Shown: positions 45,221 to 56,445 of the stretch, piece by piece
How positions within the stretch are numbered: the first letter of the stretch is position 1
Layout: each line of letters begins with the position of its first letter
Source of the DNA: Adiantum capillus-veneris
Taxonomy: Eukaryota > Streptophyta > Polypodiopsida > Polypodiales > Pteridaceae
Reading direction: 5' to 3'
DNA: 64,000 bases
Assembly (NCBI GenBank): GCA_014529385.2
Contig: CM043957.1
Coordinates: 85,375,881 to 85,439,880, forward strand
Notes under the pieces: model-generated
The model's database searches: none
What the model was told of the DNA's origin: nothing
What the model saw: the letters and a program-made list of their open reading frames with translations, nothing else
Made by a program: the position numbers and the translations under genes

Positions 45221-47758
45221 GCAATAGGCACCTTAAGCATAGTACCATCTAATTCACATAATTGATATGTCGCATTATCAAAAACATGTTGCAACCACAT
45301 ATGGTCCAAACCACCGTTTCACCATTTTCCGCATAGTAGAGTATTGGTTCTCCAAGCTACTGTCATAGACAAGTACCCAATCACCATCTTTGATAGCATG
45401 TGGTCGTAGTCTATGCTTTCCATCAAATGTTCCCTTATTCTTCAATCTTGCCTCCTTAAGCTTCTCTGTAGCATGTTCGATATCACGCCTCTTAAGCTGA
45501 CGAATACATAGAGCAAGCAAGTCTTCACTAGACATACCTTCTTTCCATGGCATTATGGTCCAAGTCGTAACTGCTTCCTCTGTAGGCATAATGTGTTTTT
45601 GCCCATGCATCAATTCAAACGGCATAAATACTGTAACTGAACTGTGTGTAGTGCGACATCGCATAAAGCAAATGGCAAAAGTTTAGGCCAATCGCCAATA
45701 TGTCCTTCACGTGCCTTCGCTAAAGCTTTAATAATAGGCGGATGTCCTCTTTCACTCTTCCCGTTACCTTCTGGATTGTATGCTGTAGTGAGAGCGAGTT
45801 TAATGCCCATACGAACAAAAAACTCTCGAGCTTCATCTGCATCCAACTCTCCTCTATCTGCAGTATATCTGCCAACACATCCATACGTGGAGATAACATC
45901 TTCAAGCAAGAACTTGCATACTGAACTGGTAGCTTTGCTACGCAAAGCTCTGCCTTCAACCTGATTAGTAGGATCTTCCTTGGCAAGAACAATATATCTC
46001 ATCTGCCACACTCCTACTGGTATTGTAATAAGGTCCACCACCCACTTGTAATGCATAGCCAGTGGATAGGTGGGATGCAATCCATCTCTATGTCGCACAT
46101 TAGAGTATTTTTGACATATTAAGCATGATTCCACAAACTGAACCACATCTTTGTACATTCATTTCCACCAATACCGGTCTTTAATCTTAACAAAGTTTGC
46201 CCAGACTCCTCTATGTCCATCCCATATACTTTCATGAAACTCTTTAATCACCAGCTGTTGGGTTGCTTTGTTGCAAATAATTCGTTGTTGTACCCCTCCT
46301 GGGCGCTTCGGTTGCTTCCATAAATGTCCATCTCTCAGGAAATAGCCATAGGCCTTTTTCAAGATCTTCTTGAATTCTTGATCACTCCATCCTTCTTGTC
46401 TAGTGAGAGTACTTAGGTAGCGGCCAATCATAAGCCACTCTCCATCATAAAATTCTTCAAAAAATACTTCAAAAACATGAGCAATATTTCCACAGTTGGC
46501 ATGTAGATAAGAAGGCGTGTAGAACTTCAAGCCAACATCATCACTCGTGGTCAGCATCTCTTCTTCATCTTCAAACCTGGCTCTTGATAACACATCTGCA
46601 AAATACAGGATTATATCTACCTGCAATATGAAAAAATTCAGGGTTAAGAGACTTAATATAGGCTATCCATCGTAGCATGGCAATATCCGGAGTAGAGCAG
46701 TTTGCAATCATCCCTATCAGTGACAAGCAATCTGTATCTACCACAACAGAAGCTCCAATAAAGTATTCTTTATCTGTCCTTAGATCAGTAGCAATGCCCC
46801 AAAGTTCCCTCTTAACCTGTGGATATCCTCGTTGACGAGCATTGAGCACCTTGGCTCCAAATCTCACTACATACATGTGTCCTTTAGCATCATATTGACC
46901 TATAGCCCATCCAATACCTGTCGGGTTAGTGTCAACTGTTAAAATAACTGGCCTGTCACATTTATAATCAACTTTCCTCAAGGTCGGAGCCTCAAGAAGC
47001 ATCTTCTTTAGTTTCTTGATAGCTTGGGTGTGGAGTTCTTCCCAAACAAACCTTTTACCTTTTTGTAGCAATTGATACAACACCTCTGCAACATGAGCAA
47101 AGTGTGGCAACCAAATACAATAGAACACACACGCACCCAAGAATTGACGAACCTCAGTAACCGAAGAACATGTTTCCTTCACCTTTTGGATAGCTTCGAC
47201 TTTTGCTGGACTTGGCCTTCTTCCTTCAGAACTGCACATATGTCCCACAATTAAGACCTCCTTAGCACAAAAAGTTGAATTTTGACCTGAAAGTGTTAAG
47301 TTAACTTCTTCAAGCCTCGATAATATAGCATCACAATCAGCAATATGTTGAGCAACAAATTGTCGGCACCCCCTCTGGTCTTTTGCTTCATCTTTTGAGC
47401 CTTCTTCACAGCCCTTAATTGGTAGATCATCAATGAAAGGCATAGTAACATGTGGGATAAAGTCCCTTAATACCTTATTCATGTCGTTCATCATATGAGC
47501 TACTGAATTAGTAGCACCCTGTTGGCAGAGTGCACATCCTTACCAAACCAAGAGGAGTACGTATTGTAGTAAGATCCCTGCTCTCCAAAGCTAACTGGAA
47601 TGGATCATATATTGAATAAAGATCACCCATGGAGTAAATAGATCTACCTGCAAAGGCCTCAGCAAATTCATCCACAATTGGGTCAGTACCCACATTGCGG
47701 ATTGTTACCTTGTTAACAGGCTGCATATCCTATATAAACCTTAAAGTACCATTTTCCT
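45221..47758 (-). pseudogene. pol copy 1: RT palm, RNase H, integrase
   Basis: The copy that continues from the native RT N-terminus. 47508-47726 holds the fingers/palm start, with LPTGCY then a frameshift. 46571-47494 holds MPFIDDLPIKG, the rest of RT and an RNase H with VDTDCLSLIGM. 46159-46626 is the integrase zinc-binding domain with HESIWDGHRGV. The core is 45610-46158, with CLICQKYSNV, Asp in WVVDLITIP, Asp in TADRGEL and Glu in GKSERGHP. The C-terminus with KRWFGPYVVATCF is 45278-45664. Stops and shifts are present at the same places as in copy 2. The RT FIDD box at about 47,426-47,437 is intact. Confidence 0.85.
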
Positions 47759-48467
47759 TCGGAAAAGTAAACCATCGATTGGAATATGGTGCACATGATG
47801 GCCCTAGTTGAATCTTTTCATTAAGCAAATTGATAAGCCTTGGCAAGTGAGGTTTAGAAACTGGTATAGGACGCAAGCTCCATGGCATGTGTGGAACAAT
47901 GAAAATAACCATTGGTGAAACAACACTTGGATCCACACACCCAATCTCACTTGGCTCAAAAGTGAAAGCTTTACCATGTTTTTCGAGCATACCTTGAAAA
48001 CATTTGATCTCCTCTTCATTGAGGAAACTGTCTTCTCCAACCTTTACCTGCTGTAGTGTCTCCTTAGTAAAATTATGCCCTTTGTTCTTTGGATCCCTGA
48101 GTATAGGCTGTCGAGAAGCCTCCTTGATTATCCCATCACTTCCTTTTGGCAGCGGTGTAGCCACTGGCCTCACTTTCTTTGCAACAGTCTTGTATTTTGT
48201 CTCTACTCGTGCTTCACTGGTTTCACCTGAATCATCTTCAATATGCATAAGTGCTTCATATAAACTTAAATCATCATACATGTCCATTGAATGGACCTTG
48301 ACCACTTCAGTTCCGCTTTGTAACCGGTTTTGCGTGATCTCCTCAAGCTTTGACATAGTATCTACATAAGATACCTCTTCAAAGACTCCTGAAATCACAT
48401 CATCTGAATTAAGCACATCACAACCCTGCAATTCACTTTGGATACCTGAAACATATTGTTTTTCCAC
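47730..48467 (-). pseudogene. protease-RT linker and RT N-terminus
   Basis: 245-codon frame. The first half is an acidic linker with MYDDLSLYEALMHIED. The second half is the conserved RT entry: GEDSFLNEEEIKCFQGML, HGKAFTFEPSEIGCVDPS, WSLRPIPVSKPHLPRLINLL and SNRWFTFPKENGTLRFI, then TAG. It directly precedes the RT palm in copy 1 and occurs once only, so the duplicated unit begins inside RT just after PKENG. Confidence 0.75.
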
Positions 48468-48588
48468 TTTGGCAAATCATTAAATTTTCTGAAAGATACT
48501 GAACCTTCAGATGTTAACCCCAAAAACCCCGAAGAGAAAGCTTCTCTTTGCGAGAACTTCTCCTCACTTGTACCACCACAGTCCCGCT

Positions 48589-49203
48589 TTATAATGGCAC
48601 TCCGAGAAAATCCTGTGCAAACCTGTGTTCTCTAAACTCCTTGCGTATCTTCGGCATTGGATGATCACGTAGACTGTCCTTATTCCTGGCATGGTCAACA
48701 CATACAATCAAGAATTGCATTGCTTTCTTACCATCTCGGCTCCGAACCCTGGCATAGTTCGAGCCATCATCCAACACTTTGGTTTCCATTTGCACAGCCA
48801 TAATGTAGGGTTGCCCCAGAATTAATGGAAAAGAGGAGTGCTGCTGTACAAAGAAATTTTGCTCATCACAGACATCCCCTACTGTTACCTTAACATTGGC
48901 ACAAGCACCATAGAGGTCGCCTGGAAGCATATTGGCAGCTCGAATCCGCCAACCATGGTCCACATCAATAGGCCATTTCCCCTTTTTGTGCAATCTTTTA
49001 GCCATCAAATTGATCTCCGATCCATGATCTATGAGTGCTAAGACCGATTCTTCGATGTCGCCAAGCTTCACAACAGTTTCGGTTGTTGCTCTTGCCCAAT
49101 GAGTCCTTGAAAAGTGACTCTTTGGTATGCTTTCACTATCTTCATCTTCATTGAAATGAACATGCCTTACCTCAGGTACGGTTGGATTTGACACCACCAC
49201 AGA
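48589..49203 (-). pseudogene. gypsy aspartic protease
   Basis: Retropepsin-like domain. The active-site block reads VLALIDHGSEINLMAKRL, with His after the Asp where most enzymes have Ser or Thr. The second conserved block is FPLILGQPYIMAV. It is joined in frame to the preceding gag linker with one TAA between. Downstream a short spacer leads to the RT linker. The same DHG form is seen in element B. Confidence 0.7.
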
Positions 49204-49212
49204 CCTCGACTC

Positions 49213-51035
49213 TTATTCTTCTTCTTCAAGATTCGCCAAATACTCTTCATAGTCGTCTAGAATTGCTTCAATGTGGCGTACTGCCTGACTCTTTACTGAC
49301 TTCGGCTCCTGTTCACTTGGTATATGCCGCTTTATTTTGATGATATCTATTATCTCCTCATGAAACTCACGTTTGGAAATGCCCAAAATATCACCCAATG
49401 TGAGCTCCACCTTGCTATTCAGAAAGCGCTCTTCAAAAACTTTCTTTAAATCTGTAGCTAATTCAATGTCATACTTAAGCTTATATGACGGTCCCCTGGG
49501 TTTACCTTGCTTTTTGTCCCTAGGTGCATCCTCCATCACCACTTCAGGAGCAGGCTTAGGAGTAGGACCTTCTTCTTTTTTGCTGTTGAATCTCGTTGTC
49601 CTTTTCGATGTCCCAGGAGCTTCTTCATCTCTTTTCCGCTTTTCCTCCACCATAGCCTCATTAGCTTGAGACTTCGCAATGAATGCATACACCGAGAGGG
49701 AATCCACTGGATCAATCCACCCTGTGGTTTCTCGAATCGAATTCCCTACTTGCCGCAGCTTCCCATAAGTTACCTGCCCTGTTTCTGTTGTCTTCAAAGC
49801 ATAAGGCCATAATTGACCCTTGGTACCTGCACCATCATCATCACCCTTCCCGAAGACTTGGAGCCCATATGTAGCTGCTTCCACAAGAGCAACATTATGT
49901 TGAATCTCTTCAACTATCTTGTTCATGCCGCCCCTACCAAAGTTCAGGCGGAGCATCTTACCTGTTGCCCTAAGGTGTATGGCTACTGTCTAGGCTCAGA
50001 TGTAGACCCCTTTGTAGCTAGTCCTTCAAATTTAACAGTTTTAAAATTCGTCAAGAACTGTTCAGGCAGAGCATCTTACCTGTTGCCCTAAGGTGTATCT
50101 TCTTGTCCTTCTAGAACACCACGTTCCTTTTATAAGCTTTGGCAAAATCATCACATTCTTTAACGTACTTGTGGTCTTCACTGTGAAACCACATGCATCG
50201 GTCCTAGCCTTTGCGTGGTGGCTGCTGTCTAGGCTCAGATGTAGACCCCTTTGTAGCTAGTCCTTCAAATTTAACAGTTTTAAAATTCGTCAAGAACTGG
50301 CTCCTCCACTCTGGGTATTGCCGAGGTTGTTTTCTCTTTAGGTTCCTCTTCTGCAACATCCATGATGTCAGCCACGATCAGCTTATCAACTCTCATCTGT
50401 CGTTTCACAATCATGTTGACTACTTCAGTGACTACCTTCTAGTCGGATGTTAAGACCAATTCTCCTATTGAATCCTCTAGCAACTGCACTAGACTCTTCT
50501 GAAGTCGAGGGTCAGCAACCTGAATGAACAACTCAACCTTCTGATCCCTCATTGAACGTTGCTTTGTCGAGGACAGTTGCTCAAATTTCTTCTCAAATTC
50601 CTGTAATAACTCTCATGCAGATAGATTTTTGTTCTTCTTATGCACCCACTTCATAAAACTTTGCCTGGTTACTCTTTTCAAATCCTCAAGGAAGTATTCC
50701 TCCTGAAGCGCCTTCTTGAAATCCTGCCAATTCAAGCCTTGAACCGCTTGAATTTCTTTAATTCGACTCCTAAGTTCCGGCTTCGCAATTAAATGGAACC
50801 CTTCCACTGCATTTTGATCATCAATTCCATTCTCTTCCATTGCCTACTCGTAGATACTGTAAAACTTGCTAATATCCCAGCCTTCAAATCGATGCAATTT
50901 ATCGGTAACGGTGTGCCGAGCTTTATGGATCCTCTCTTGCAAATTGTATTGCTGTTGGGCAGCGTGTTGTTGTTGCATGTAAGCAGCAAACTGTTGCATC
51001 ATTTGTTGCATGGCAGCCTCTTGCAGTGTCGACAT
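49213..51035 (-). pseudogene. gag region of tRNA-Trp gypsy element
   Basis: Starts with ATG at 51033-51035, about 30 bp after the primer site. The N-terminus is Gln-rich (MSTLQEAAMQQMMQQFAAYM). The gag core spans HRFEGWDISKFYSIYE (TAG), AVEGFHLIAKPELRSRIKEI, NWQDFKKALQEEYFLEDL and LLQEFEKKFEQL (50,350-50,840, with stops). A knuckle-like CMWFHSEDHKYVKEC lies at about 50,160-50,200. The last part (49213-49956) is a 247-codon open frame with a Lys/Pro-rich linker and ELTLGDILGISKREFHEEI. A segment of about 90 bp is duplicated within it (49,973-50,058 and 50,221-50,300). At least three in-frame stops are present. Confidence 0.65.
49973..50300. repeat. direct repeats inside gag
   Basis: About 85 bp (CTAGGCTCAGATGTAGACCC to CGTCAAGAACTG) occurs at about 49,990-50,060 and about 50,227-50,300. 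A second short piece (AGCATCTTACCTGTTGCCCT) occurs at 49,953 and 50,069. The pattern fits a local tandem duplication of the gag zinc-knuckle region followed by divergence. Confidence 0.75.
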
Positions 51036-51067
51036 CCTTCTTCACCACACTACTCACCCCGGCTCGT

Positions 51068-51085
51068 TTCACGTCGGGTTCACCA
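51068..51085 (-). other. tRNA-Trp primer-binding site
   Basis: The minus strand reads TGGTGAACCCGACGTGAA, an exact 18-base complement of the plant tRNA-Trp 3' end including CCA as I know it. Four bases separate it from the LTR end at 51090. Confidence 0.8.
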
Positions 51086-51358
51086 AGAATGTCGGGGGAT
51101 AAATGTGCGAAAGGTGAGCCGGGAAGGCATCGGGCCCCTGGCTGTGAGAGATGCGGGGAAAAGAGGTGCAACAGACACAATTAGCAGAAACAACGCTCAA
51201 AACAATCAATTTGCTTAATACCAGTTAATCAATAGTATCCATCATTAATCAATCGCTAATGGAGGCTTAATGCTCCTTACAAGATGAAACCTGGCTTAAT
51301 CCAAGTGTTAATCAAGAAAATCAATAATGACCTGCTTCGCTCCCTCCTGCTGCTTCGA

Positions 51359-51362
<4 letters not shown>

Positions 51363-51441
<79 letters not shown>
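51363..51441. repeat. (GA)n microsatellite
   Basis: About 39 GA units in the transcribed part of the LTR (a (CT)n leader tract on the minus strand). Confidence 0.95.
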
Positions 51442-51443
<2 letters not shown>

Positions 51444-53454
51444 TGATCCTCTCTTCAGCTATGGCTTTGGGAGGTTTTTGCATAAGATTATTATGGGTTA
51501 TGGAAGGTTTGCTTCCTGATTCGAATAGCTAATGGGCTTAGAGCAGGTTTAGGATGGATTAAGGAGGTTAAGTTTGAGGATTTGAATGGCTAATGAGGCT
51601 TAGAAGCTCTGGCTTGGTTTAGGGAATTGGCTTAGGATTAGAAGCTCGAGATTTAGAGAGCTTATGAAGCTTAGCGTGGATCTCGCTTAAGAAATCGATG
51701 ATAGCTTAAGGTAGCTTAATTGCTTGCCCAAGAGCTTCCTATGAAAACCCTCCTAATGGCTTGCTTAATGAGGTTTAAGGTAGCTTAATTGGTTGGAATC
51801 TGCCCAGATGCCGTTCGGTGCAATCTTTCCTTCTGAGGTATCTATCAAAACAGAGATGCTTGGAATCGATCTCTCACCAAATCGTGCGAACGACCCTATG
51901 ACTGCTGGCCTAAGCCATCCCCATGAATGTCCCACACTGCAACCTCAGGCCTCTGTGTTATAGCTCGCTCCACCTACGTGGCTTCCCAACTACTGTCTGA
52001 GCGTCTGCAGAAGCCTTCCCCGTAAATGGCACGCAACCTCCGAGAGGGCATCGCCTCAGATTCCTACTATTAACGACTTTTTAAAAATCGTTGGCACATA
52101 CTTGCTCCTTCTCCCGGAGAGAGAGAGTTCAATGAGATGAGGAGAAGAGACTCAAGAGGAAGTCGTCCTCTCTTTATATAGGTTGCATGAATCTTTTCTA
52201 AATTTGGCCTACCCATTAACGATGTCGCTAATGGGTAGCCACCAGCTTCGGATTTCGGGCAACTTAGATCATGACCCCGCTGGTGCCGAAAGGGGGCGCC
52301 ATGGCCTGCTTGTCGTCTTTCCCTTCTATTGCGCCACCATCCGAGTACCACCCATGCGGGTGCGAGCTCTTCTTCCTCTGCACCACTCCCTTCTCGCTGC
52401 CGCCATGCCCTTGGCCCCCTCCTTTTTCCTTGCTTCACACCCTAACCCCCTTTAATTTCCAAGGTGGACGGCCGAACTTAGTGGGCGGGCATAGCCATTT
52501 AGTGGGCAGTCTTTGGGCACCACGTTATGCATACATGCCTGCTAAGGAGTTTCTCCACAAAAAAATATGAAGGCACCATATTTGGTACACATGCCGATCA
52601 AGGCAATTTAACACGCATATCAACTGAATCTTCCATTGCTTTGAACACCACATTTGGTAAACATGCTGACGACATCATTATTTCCAATATTCCCTGACTA
52701 CTAATGTTTTCTTGAATTCTCGTGCCCATAAATGGCCTCGATAGAGCCATTAGCTTGCTAGACGCAAGTATGAGTGATTGCATTGAAGTAAGGCCTTCCC
52801 ATCACATCCGATAAAAGTGTTAGAGTTTTATTCCTGTTAGCCGGGTATTGCCAATCACGAGCACTGCCGGCCAAGCACTGCATAAAATGGCATCTTGGCA
52901 TGAGACTCCTCAAGCACTTATTCTAATGCATTGAAACCGGCTGCAGCTCAAAACTTCCCAGATGGCACTCCGTACGAGCGGACTGGATTGGTGCGGAACC
53001 GGCCCCCGGTCAATCTTTATCGGCCAATACCTTGGCGACCGAGACTCCGATCACTGATCTGAAAAGACCGACACGCTCCACAAAGTGAGCACTTTAGGCC
53101 CATGCCCCTCAGCTGCTGTTGTAGTTGCCTAGTCCGATACGGATCTGCAATCGACTTAAACTTCAAACTGCCATAACTTCTTCATCGTAGCTCCAATCGA
53201 CGAGCCGTAAAGACAGGATGGTAGAGCACATCGAGCACTTCAATTCTAGGTAACAATATCCCGTCCGTGCCCACTTCAAGCATAACAGGTTTCAACATCA
53301 TTAAGGCATGTTTTGGCCCTTTCAACCGCATTCGACATACATTCAGCATTGAACTTGCCTTGTTACCAGGCCTTAATCTCTGTTCATTAAACATATAAGC
53401 TTCAAACAAACTTGATGTGCATTTTTCTGGGCATCTTTCTTAGCATGGGAGCGG

Positions 53455-53640
53455 AGCTGCACGACATCGGTTCTCACCACAAGCTCGGCCCTTAAGTCCC
53501 TCAACAAGCTTGGGCCGGGTTCCCACCTTAAGTACAACCCCAACATCTCAAGCATGACAAGCACCTCAAGCATTTAGTCATCAAGCACGACAAGCACCTC
53601 AAGCTTGGGCCGGGTTCCCACCTCAAGCACATCCCTAGCT
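53455..53640. repeat. short direct repeats in LTR
   Basis: The text AAGCTTGGGCCGGGTTCCCA occurs at about 53,507 and again at about 53,610, each flanked by CTCAAGCA(T/C)GACAAGCAC. These look like U3 repeat units. Confidence 0.7.
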
Positions 53641-53903
53641 TGCCTAGGTCAAAGGACTTTCAACACTAACCATTGGAGGTCTTTAATGAAGCTAACCCTA
53701 AGGTCTTAAATCTCCATTGGCTAACCTTTCTCTTTGACATATCATCTCTCATTTGGACCCCTTTACCATTGGCCCCGTGTTGAGATAGACCCGTAAGCAC
53801 ATGTCTATATTCTAACCCTTGTTCCCGTCTATTCTCCCACGTTAAATGATCATTTTAATATGAGAAAATCATTTGGGTTGGTTAGATATTAGATTTTATG
53901 ACA

Positions 53904-54189
53904 GATTTTATTTTGCTTAAGCACGGTTGACATTCTTTTGTGATCCGGTTTAATCATATGAACCCTTTCCTTACTTCTTTAACTCATATTGTTTGACTGA
54001 TAGACTACTTTAACTCGATACACCTTTACATTCTAGCATACTTCTTTAACCTATATTGTTTGATTGATAGACTACTTTAACTCAATGATTTGTTGATCTA
54101 CTGACTGTTTTGACTTTGCTTTATACACCTTTACATTCTAGCTGTTTTGGCTTCTCTTGATACACCTTCACATTCCGACATTGATATGA
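53904..54189. repeat. degenerate tandem repeat, ~67 bp
   Basis: ACTTCTTTAAC(T/C) then ATATTGTTTGA(C/T)TGATAG and ACTACTTTAACTC occurs at 53973 and 54040. The phrase TACACCTTTACATTCTAG appears twice, with a third diverged copy near 54,160. No gene seen. Confidence 0.8.
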
Positions 54190-55140
54190 TATATCTTTTT
54201 AAGTGTTGGCAGCATGGGTTGCTTACAAAGGTTTTTGATGGGTTCATAGTCTATCTCCTCACACTCTAGTTGGCTTTAAGCTTATTTAGCAAATTATCTG
54301 CATACAAAACGATGATGAGATATACATCATCCTCACGTTTGACATGCAAAGTGCTTTCGATTGGACTGTTACAAACTTTACACAAAACGATTTTGTTGAG
54401 GCATATATGGCATTGCACATTAGTGTTTTATCCCATGATTATCCAAAAATGTATTAAACTCATGAGACATATACTCCCTCCCTTGATTCGAACAAAGGGT
54501 GCCCATAGTACATTTAGAGACATTTTTTGCCACAATCAGAAATTGCTTAAAGCATATGAAGACTTCGGACTTACCTTTAAGCTTATACACCCATGCATAC
54601 TTGGAGTAATTATTAATGAAAGTCACGAAGTTACTCAAGGATAGAGTTTGCATGGGCCCACAAACATCGCTATGCAAAAGTTCTAACTTGCATGTAGCCC
54701 TTACTTAACCATCCTTTGGAAACTTTGAGGATGCATCTTACCTAAAATACAACCAAATACAACCTTCACAAACATGCTTAGAAGGTGCTTCAAGAGGCGA
54801 CAAAGAAGTAATTGTATCAAATTTCACTAAATGCAGCAAACTTGCAAAATTCAGATGCCTAAAATGTGCATACCAAAGTTTTGCATTTGAAATAGCCTTT
54901 GACCATAACAGAAATCATAAACTGTACATTTGTCATCCACAAATTTGACAACAAGACCAAGTCTTGCAAGTGTAGATACAAACAAAAGGTTCTTTTTTAT
55001 CCCTGATACATAAAGTGCATAAAAAATAATGAAAGAATTTGTTGCTATGACGCATGTATGATTACTTTTCTTGTGCTTCTTATAATAGAACACCTCAATC
55101 CCAAAAAAGCTTACCTCGATTGCCAACCAATCAGGCTATC
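54190..55140 (-). pseudogene. Ty1/copia protease end and integrase fragment
   Basis: The minus strand (54851-55126) reads SNHTCVIATNSFIIFYALYV and KNLLFVSTLARLGLVVKFVD, the gag-pre-integrase segment of a copia polyprotein. After shifts, a zinc-binding piece with KHVCEGCI leads to the integrase core (54420-54677): LLHSDVCGPMQTLSLSNFVT with the first catalytic Asp region, YSKYAWVYKLKGKSEVF, and GREYMSHEFNTFLDNHGIKH, where the Asp expected before GREY is replaced by Gln (SNQGREY). The remainder dissolves into stops below 54,400. No RT or LTR found. Confidence 0.75.
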
Positions 55141-55587
55141 ATCCTTTGGAGGCCACATATCTCAACAATTACTATATCATAAATAATCTTGCTTTTGTTT
55201 CTAAAATCTTTAGACCAATAATTCAATTGTTCATACCTGACATCTCAATGGAACTTGTAACCTTTTGTGTTTGGTTGAAGATGGGGGGAGTTAGAGGTGA
55301 GGAAACAAACTTGACGTAGAGTAGAAGATTGCAAGATAGGTAAACGGTGATTGGGAGACAACTTTATTTGAAAAAGCCAGATCAATGGGTTTTTAAAATT
55401 AAAGCATCTACAAACATTTGGATACGTGTAAGAGCTGGGTCACACTTTAGGCGAGTGGGGCGAGTGAGGTAAAGAGGAAATCTACATGAATATGAAAGCC
55501 CTACTAGAGCTTTCGTATCATCATAAGTGAAGGTGTAAAAGGATTTCCTCCAATAAAAAGGTTCCAATCTTTCTCTTACCTATACTT
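55141..55587. other. no gene recognised
   Basis: Non-coding stretch between the copia fragment and the Mutator-like element. Confidence 0.45.
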
Positions 55588-55596
55588 TTCATTTTA

Positions 55597-56022
55597 GGAA
55601 AAATTACCAAAATACCCCTCTAATTTGTGGAAATTCCCAAAATACCCCCAATATTTTGTCATAAATTCCCAAAATGCCCTTCAAATTTTTCAAAATTCCC
55701 AAAATACCCCTAGTTGTGAGAGTAAATTTCTCAAAAAATAATTTTTTTTTGTAGGTCTTCACAAGAAGAGTGATTGTCTATTGTGCAAGATGCTAAAACT
55801 ACGATTTGAGTTGGTTATGTAGGCTTTAGAGATGAGGTGCTTCATTATATCTAGACATAATTACCTTTTTTGCGATGGTAACCGGTGAGAAATTACATGC
55901 TAAGCACTCAAATACAGAGCTCAATTGTCAAAAACAAACGAAGATTAGAAAATCTTGAACAATCCAACCAAAATAGATTTTGGGAATTTTTGAAATTTGA
56001 GGGTTATTTTGGTAATTTTCCC
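55597..56022. mobile_element. Mutator-like MITE with 9-bp target duplication
   Basis: The left end reads GGAAAAATTACCAAAATACC and continues with repeated AAATTCCCAAAATACCCC units. The right end is the inverted counterpart, GGTTATTTTGGTAATTTTCC at 56,002-56,021. Flanking nonamers TTCATTTTA (55588-55596) and TTCATTGTA (56023-56031) match at 8 of 9. Long inverted ends plus a 9-base duplication are the Mutator-superfamily signature. No transposase inside, so it would depend on one elsewhere. Confidence 0.7.
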
Positions 56023-56445
56023 TTCATTGTATAACCTGAGTGCTTTCTTCCTCTCACTTCATGACTCGCAACTCTAAGTGCTTAGAGCTCTCTCCCATGC
56101 AAGCTACGACAACGTTAAGCTGAACTCATAAAGTTTTGTAGCACTGTCCCAACAAGCTAGGGGTCAGTCCTTTTTGGTCAAGTTGGCTCAAATCTGAGGG
56201 GTATTTTGGGAATTTCCTCAAATTAGAGGGGTATTTTGGTAATTTTCCCTTCATTGTATAACCTGAGTGCTTCCTTCCTCTCACTTCATGACTCGCAACT
56301 CTAAGTGCTTAGAGCTCTCTCCCATGCAGGCTACAACAACGTTAAGCTGAACTCATAAAGTTTTGTAGCACTGTCCCAACAAGCTAGGTCAGCCCTTTTT
56401 GGTCAAGTTGGCTCAAATCTGTCCACCCTTTCTTCTTCATGGCCC
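55995..56445. repeat. 227-bp tandem duplication
   Basis: GGTAATTTTCCCTTCATTGT at 56011 recurs at 56238, and the following sequence down to GGTCAAGTTGGCTCAAATCTG is repeated with few changes. The unit contains the right end of the Mutator-like element plus adjoining genomic DNA, so the duplication happened after that insertion. Confidence 0.85.

Larger units (their letters stand above)
41522..53903 (-). mobile_element. tRNA-Trp gypsy element with amplified pol
   Basis: A minus-strand Ty3/gypsy element: 5' LTR (51090 to about 53903), primer site (51068-51085), gag, protease, then RT-RNase H-integrase present in two full tandem copies plus a third broken copy. The 3' LTR is not found. The pol has FIDD at the RT active site, an RNase H reading TVDTNPTGIGW and a chromodomain-less integrase, so it is not a chromovirus. 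Shared lesions in the copies show the element was already inactive when its pol was multiplied. Confidence 0.75.
51090..53903 (-). repeat. 5' LTR of tRNA-Trp gypsy element (upper end tentative)
   Basis: The inner end is secure: TGTCGGGGG next to the primer site. A TATA box (TATATAAAG on minus) lies at 52172-52180 and would place the transcript start about 1 kb upstream of gag. The upper end is proposed at TATGACA (53903), giving TG...CA ends and 2.8 kb. The last 150 bp there resemble the U3 start of chromovirus A. A different boundary near 52.2-53.6 kb is possible. The ORFs at 52.1-52.6 kb are not supported as genes. Confidence 0.45.

Noticed and set aside
43122-45964. Plus-strand ORFs opposite the pol copies
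   Set aside because: Repeated in each copy only because the DNA is repeated; they are antisense shadows of integrase and RT.
52070-52570. ORFs of 90-122 codons on both strands in the large LTR
   Set aside because: They overlap each other and the LTR TATA box; no motifs.
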